Assembly: GCA_026990885.1 (NCBI GenBank)
Contig: JALXCO010000021.1
Span: 1 to 9,010, forward strand
Source: Desulfurococcales archaeon
Lineage (GTDB): Archaea > Thermoproteota > Thermoprotei_A > Sulfolobales > AG1
Length of the DNA: 9,010 nt
Reading direction: 5' to 3'
Every line of letters starts with the position of its first letter. The first letter of the stretch is position 1. Both the position numbers and the translations under genes were made by a program. The notes under the pieces are model-generated. The model was given only the letters and a program-made list of their open reading frames with translations. It did no database searches and was not told the origin of the DNA. Below, piece after piece: positions 6,614 to 9,010 of this stretch.

Positions 6614-6643
6614 TGCCTCATTGAGTGTTATGGTTTGGAGGCA
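6614..6643. repeat. Short inverted repeat between M20 and formamidase genes
   Basis: TGCCTC (6614-6619) and GAGGCA (6638-6643) form a 6-bp inverted repeat with an 18-nt loop in the 62-nt gap. It may be a weak hairpin, a regulator site for the formamidase gene, or chance. The right arm touches the TATA-like GATATATG (minus strand, 6651-6644). Confidence 0.25.
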
Positions 6644-6654
6644 TATATCAGGTG

Positions 6655-8004
6655 TTAGATGCTCGAATACTGCAGCATGAAGATAGCCGCTGACAATAGG
6701 CATCTCTGGAGACCATCAACGGTTATGTATTCGTTTGGTGCGTGAACCCTTCCACCATGCCCCAGTCCTGCGGATACTGTTGGTAGCCCGATAGAGTTGA
6801 AGTGGCTCATAGGAGCTGATCCAGGGAGCATCGGAACTGTATAGGGCTTATAGTTGAGGTACCTATAGGTGGATGCAGCTGCCCTAGCGAGACGGCTATC
6901 GGGATCTGTTTTCGACCATCTATATCCTCCGGCCGAGAACTCTATAGATATATCTTTGAAGCCCCTCTTCTCTAGATGCTCCCTAATCAGCCTTTTGGTC
7001 TTGTCTACATCCATGTTTGGCACAAGCCTCACATCCAGTAGTGCTTCAGCCTCTGCAGGCACAATGGTCTTTGCATCTTTACCAACATACCCTGCTTTAA
7101 ATCCGTTTAGATTTATTGTTGGCCTATAGAATACTCTCAGATACCATTCTCTACCCCTATAGCTTTGCGTATGGATCCCGTACTCCTTGGCGAGCATCTC
7201 GAAGCTGTACGCCTCCATAAGATCATTGATATACTTGATATCCTTCTCATCAGGCTCAACAACATCATCGTAGAATCCATCAATATGCACGTTTCCCCTC
7301 TCATCAACCATGGAGAGCACCGCCTGCATAAGCCTCACTCCTGGATTGATCAATCCATGCCCATGGGAGGAGTGCACATCAAGATCCGATGTTCTAGCTT
7401 TAAGCCTAAAAGTGAATATGCCCTTCGTGCCAAGCACGATAAGCGGTTTACCTTCCTCAAGCTCCCACGCGAAATGGAAGTAGACCCCTTCAGCCTCTCT
7501 CAGCTCATTCTCTCTATCCTGGATCAGCTTCGGAATTGATGGGCTTCCAAGCTCCTCCTCACCCTCTATAACGTAGATCAGGTTTAGCGGTAGATCGCCT
7601 CTAAGCCTCTTTATGATTTCCAGAGCCTTTAGCTGCGCTATGAGGGGTCCCTTGGTGTTTAGAGCTCCCCTAACTATGATCTTGTTATCAACTATCCTCG
7701 CACTGAATGGCGGGACCTCCCAGAGATCTACGGGATCTGGAGGCTGAACATCGTACATGTTGTATATTATGAGCCTTCTATCCGAGGTCCCCTCGCTATA
7801 CCCGTAGACTATCGGGTGTCCTCCGTATCTCAGCAGCTGTACAGATCCACCTAGCCTATCCTCTATATAGTCTTTCAGATATTTAGCCGTATCCTCTATA
7901 CCTTCACCTGTTCTAGATACACTTGGCATTCTCATGAATTCAAGCATGTCTTCCAGGATCTCGTTCCAGTTGCTTTTTATGTGGCTCACGATCTCGTCGA
8001 GCAT
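6655..8004 (-). CDS. M20-family amidohydrolase/dipeptidase-like protein with altered metal site
   Basis: A full-length (449 residues) M20/M25/M40 protein of the dipeptidase-like branch. Such enzymes are di-zinc hydrolases acting on dipeptides, N-acyl or N-carbamoyl amino acids. Conserved parts: YNMYDVQPPDPVDLW (81-95), RGALNTKGP (112-120), EGEEELGS (147-154, general base Glu149 and metal ligand Glu150), DVHSS (209-213), and VHAPNE (420-425). Three of the five usual metal ligands differ: the His of GHxDVQP is Met83, the bridging Asp of RGxxDxKG is Asn116, and the Asp of the SD block aligns with Phe178. Asp85, Glu149, Glu150, His211 and His421 remain. The protein may bind one metal or act differently. 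The start is ATG 8004 with no ribosome binding site; a TATA-like box at 8035-8044 suggests a short leader. The acetamidase/formamidase gene follows after 62 nt. Confidence 0.88.
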   Translation of the reverse strand: MLDEIVSHIKSNWNEILEDMLEFMRMPSVSRTGEGIEDTAKYLKDYIEDRLGGSVQLLRYGGHPIVYGYSEGTSDRRLIIYNMYDVQPPDPVDLWEVPPFSARIVDNKIIVRGALNTKGPLIAQLKALEIIKRLRGDLPLNLIYVIEGEEELGSPSIPKLIQDRENELREAEGVYFHFAWELEEGKPLIVLGTKGIFTFRLKARTSDLDVHSSHGHGLINPGVRLMQAVLSMVDERGNVHIDGFYDDVVEPDEKDIKYINDLMEAYSFEMLAKEYGIHTQSYRGREWYLRVFYRPTINLNGFKAGYVGKDAKTIVPAEAEALLDVRLVPNMDVDKTKRLIREHLEKRGFKDISIEFSAGGYRWSKTDPDSRLARAAASTYRYLNYKPYTVPMLPGSAPMSHFNSIGLPTVSAGLGHGGRVHAPNEYITVDGLQRCLLSAAIFMLQYSSI

Positions 8005-8034
8005 TATAGATCGTGTTGTATAATAGTTTTCTTG

Positions 8035-8044
8035 AATATATATT
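8035..8044 (-). promoter_or_regulatory. TATA-like promoter of the M20 gene
   Basis: AATATATATT, itself a palindrome, lies 31-40 bp before the M20 ATG (8004). Normal archaeal spacing would put the start of transcription near 8012-8016, leaving a leader of about 10 nt without a GGTG-type site, as for lysM and lysY. Confidence 0.5.
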
Positions 8045-8051
8045 GAAGGTG

Positions 8052-8089
8052 AAGCATGTTGAATGCTATCTTATAGGCTCTAAGCATGT
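8052..8089. repeat. Direct repeat AAGCATGT in the M20/ABC divergent region
   Basis: AAGCATGT occurs at 8052-8059 and again at 8082-8089, exactly 30 bp apart, close to three helical turns. It flanks a TATA-like CTTATAGG (8070-8077) that could serve the plus-strand ABC gene. This spacing would suit a regulator binding one face of the DNA, though two 8-mers could recur by chance. Confidence 0.35.
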
Positions 8090-8113
8090 AGCACGCCCTA
8101 AACTCTAGCTTAT

Positions 8114-8133
8114 TAATGGGGGTCCCCCCATTA
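8114..8133. promoter_or_regulatory. GC-rich 9-bp inverted repeat before the ABC gene
   Basis: TAATGGGGG (8114-8122) and CCCCCATTA (8125-8133) are perfect reverse complements separated by only two bases. The element ends 2 bp before the ribosome binding site GGTGA (8136-8140). It overlaps a TATA-like CTTATTAA (8110-8116 region). It may be an operator for a dimeric repressor. As RNA it could form a hairpin with a 4-nt loop next to the ribosome binding site. The G5/C5 runs stand out in an AT-rich intergenic region. Confidence 0.5.
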
Positions 8134-8146
8134 CTGGTGATGGATC

Positions 8147-9010
8147 ATGTCTAAGGCTCTGGTCTCCAGGTCTCTATGGAAGATCTATCCTGGAGGCGTT
8201 GAAGCTTTGAGGGGTGTTGATCTCAGCGTGGATAAGGGTACGATAACCTCTATCTTAGGTAGAAATGGAGCTGGCAAAACAACATTTATAAAGATCGCAA
8301 CCACACAGCTTCTGCCAACCTCAGGTAGCGTTGAGGTCTTGGGCTACGATGTAGTGTCTGAGTTTAGGAGGGTTAGGGAGCTGATCGCTTTAATGCCTCA
8401 GGGAGGGGCTCTTCCGGGCTATGTAACCCCCTTCGAGTTCATATACTTCTATCTAGCTATGAGGGGATTTAGCTTCTCTGAGGCTAGGAGGAGGGCTAGA
8501 GATATACTGAGTGTTTTCGGCTTAGATAGCGTTTCAGATAGGAAATGCGCGGATCTATCGCTAGGTACCCAGCAGAGGGTTCTAGCTGCCGCAGCTATAG
8601 CCTCCGATGCCGATGTTGTTTTCCTTGATGAACCCACATCTGGTATCGATGTTATTGCTAGGAAGGCTTTCTGGGGTTATATGGATTATGTTAAGAGGTC
8701 GGGGAGAACCTTTATTATAACTACCCATATACCCGAAGAGGCTGAGCTTGTTTCTGACTATATAGTTGTTTTTGATCGTGGAAGGGTTGTTGCTCAGGGA
8801 CCTCCAAGGGAGCTTGTTTCCGGCTTGGGCTTTAGCTATGCTGTTGAGGTTAGCTATGGTAGCTCATTTAATTTAGGTGATCTCGATGCTGATCTTGTTG
8901 TCGATGTCGGGGGGTCCTCCATCATGTATTTTCGTGATCCTGACTATGTGGAGCATGCTGTATCTAGGGTATCCAGGGTGATTCGTGATGTTAGGGTTAG
9001 GAGGGTGAAC
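8147..9010 (+). CDS. ABC transporter ATP-binding protein (cut by right edge)
   Basis: 288 residues of an ABC ATPase, open at the window edge. It would drive a membrane partner, probably an ABC-2-type exporter, with ATP. Motifs in order: Walker A GRNGAGKTT (38-46), Q-loop Gln85 in LMPQG, signature region LSLGTQQR (137-144), Walker B DVVFLDEPTSGID (156-168) with Glu162, and H-loop His194 in TTHIPEEAE. The signature departs from LSGGQ: the second Gly is kept (Gly140), while the first is Leu139 and a Thr is inserted before the Gln. The single-domain layout, Walker B phrase 'DEPTSGID' and C-terminal extension after residue 200 resemble CcmA/drug-export ATPases. The start is ATG 8147 with GGTGA at 8136-8140, 6 nt spacing. 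It is divergent from the M20 gene. The permease is presumably downstream, beyond the edge. The cargo cannot be told. Confidence 0.92.
   Translation, partial: MSKALVSRSLWKIYPGGVEALRGVDLSVDKGTITSILGRNGAGKTTFIKIATTQLLPTSGSVEVLGYDVVSEFRRVRELIALMPQGGALPGYVTPFEFIYFYLAMRGFSFSEARRRARDILSVFGLDSVSDRKCADLSLGTQQRVLAAAAIASDADVVFLDEPTSGIDVIARKAFWGYMDYVKRSGRTFIITTHIPEEAELVSDYIVVFDRGRVVAQGPPRELVSGLGFSYAVEVSYGSSFNLGDLDADLVVDVGGSSIMYFRDPDYVEHAVSRVSRVIRDVRVRRVN

Noticed and set aside
6614..6643. Transcription terminator between the M20 and formamidase genes
   Set aside because: The 6-bp stem with an 18-nt loop is weak and not followed by a clear T run on the minus strand; it is kept only as a low-confidence repeat.
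6869..7539. Plus-strand open frames opposite the M20 gene
   Set aside because: Same reason: the minus-strand M20 protein explains the region with conserved motifs, and the opposite frames lack ribosome binding sites or recognisable domains.
8449..8637. Minus-strand open frame inside the ABC gene
   Set aside because: It is the antisense of the ABC signature and Walker B region, where the plus-strand protein has clear motifs.

Overview
The window looks like a thermophilic crenarchaeon (Thermoproteota, Sulfolobales/Desulfurococcales-like). The reasons are a LysW-dependent lysine pathway with an Lrp-type LysM regulator, heavy use of AGA/AGG/ATA codons, GGTGG/GGTGA ribosome binding sites, many TTG and GTG starts, archaeal TATA-like boxes, and very tight gene packing. 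The genus cannot be fixed from the sequence alone.

Left part (1-4068): a lysine biosynthesis locus that uses the amino-group carrier protein LysW. On the minus strand, lysW-lysX-lysJ-lysK form one compact operon: lysW to lysX gap 10 nt, lysX to lysJ gap 6 nt, lysJ and lysK overlapping by 29 nt. lysK runs off the left edge. LysX ligates 2-aminoadipate to the C-terminal Glu of LysW. LysZ (not in the window) phosphorylates it, LysY reduces it, LysJ transaminates it, and LysK releases lysine. The 56-residue carrier LysW lies in what would otherwise look like a gap at 2246-2416 and keeps the EDWGE tail. lysM is transcribed divergently from lysW across a 169-bp AT-rich region that holds promoters for both and a perfect GATATCGATATC palindrome. 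lysY lies tail-to-tail with lysM, 10 bp apart, with its own promoter.

Middle (4226-5460): three plus-strand genes of unknown function in one likely transcription unit: a soluble helical protein, a coiled-coil plus winged-helix-like protein, and a small single-span membrane protein. The first and third share the motif GIPxxxAxxxxKxY, so they may be functionally linked.

Right part (5453-8004, minus strand): an M20-family amidohydrolase followed by an acetamidase/formamidase. The M20 protein is full length but lacks three of the five usual metal ligands. Divergent from it, at 8147 to the right edge, is the ATP-binding subunit of an ABC transporter, cut by the window. A GC-rich 9-bp inverted repeat sits just before its ribosome binding site.

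No tRNA, rRNA, CRISPR array, insertion sequence or replication origin was seen, and no gene-free stretch exceeds 300 bases.
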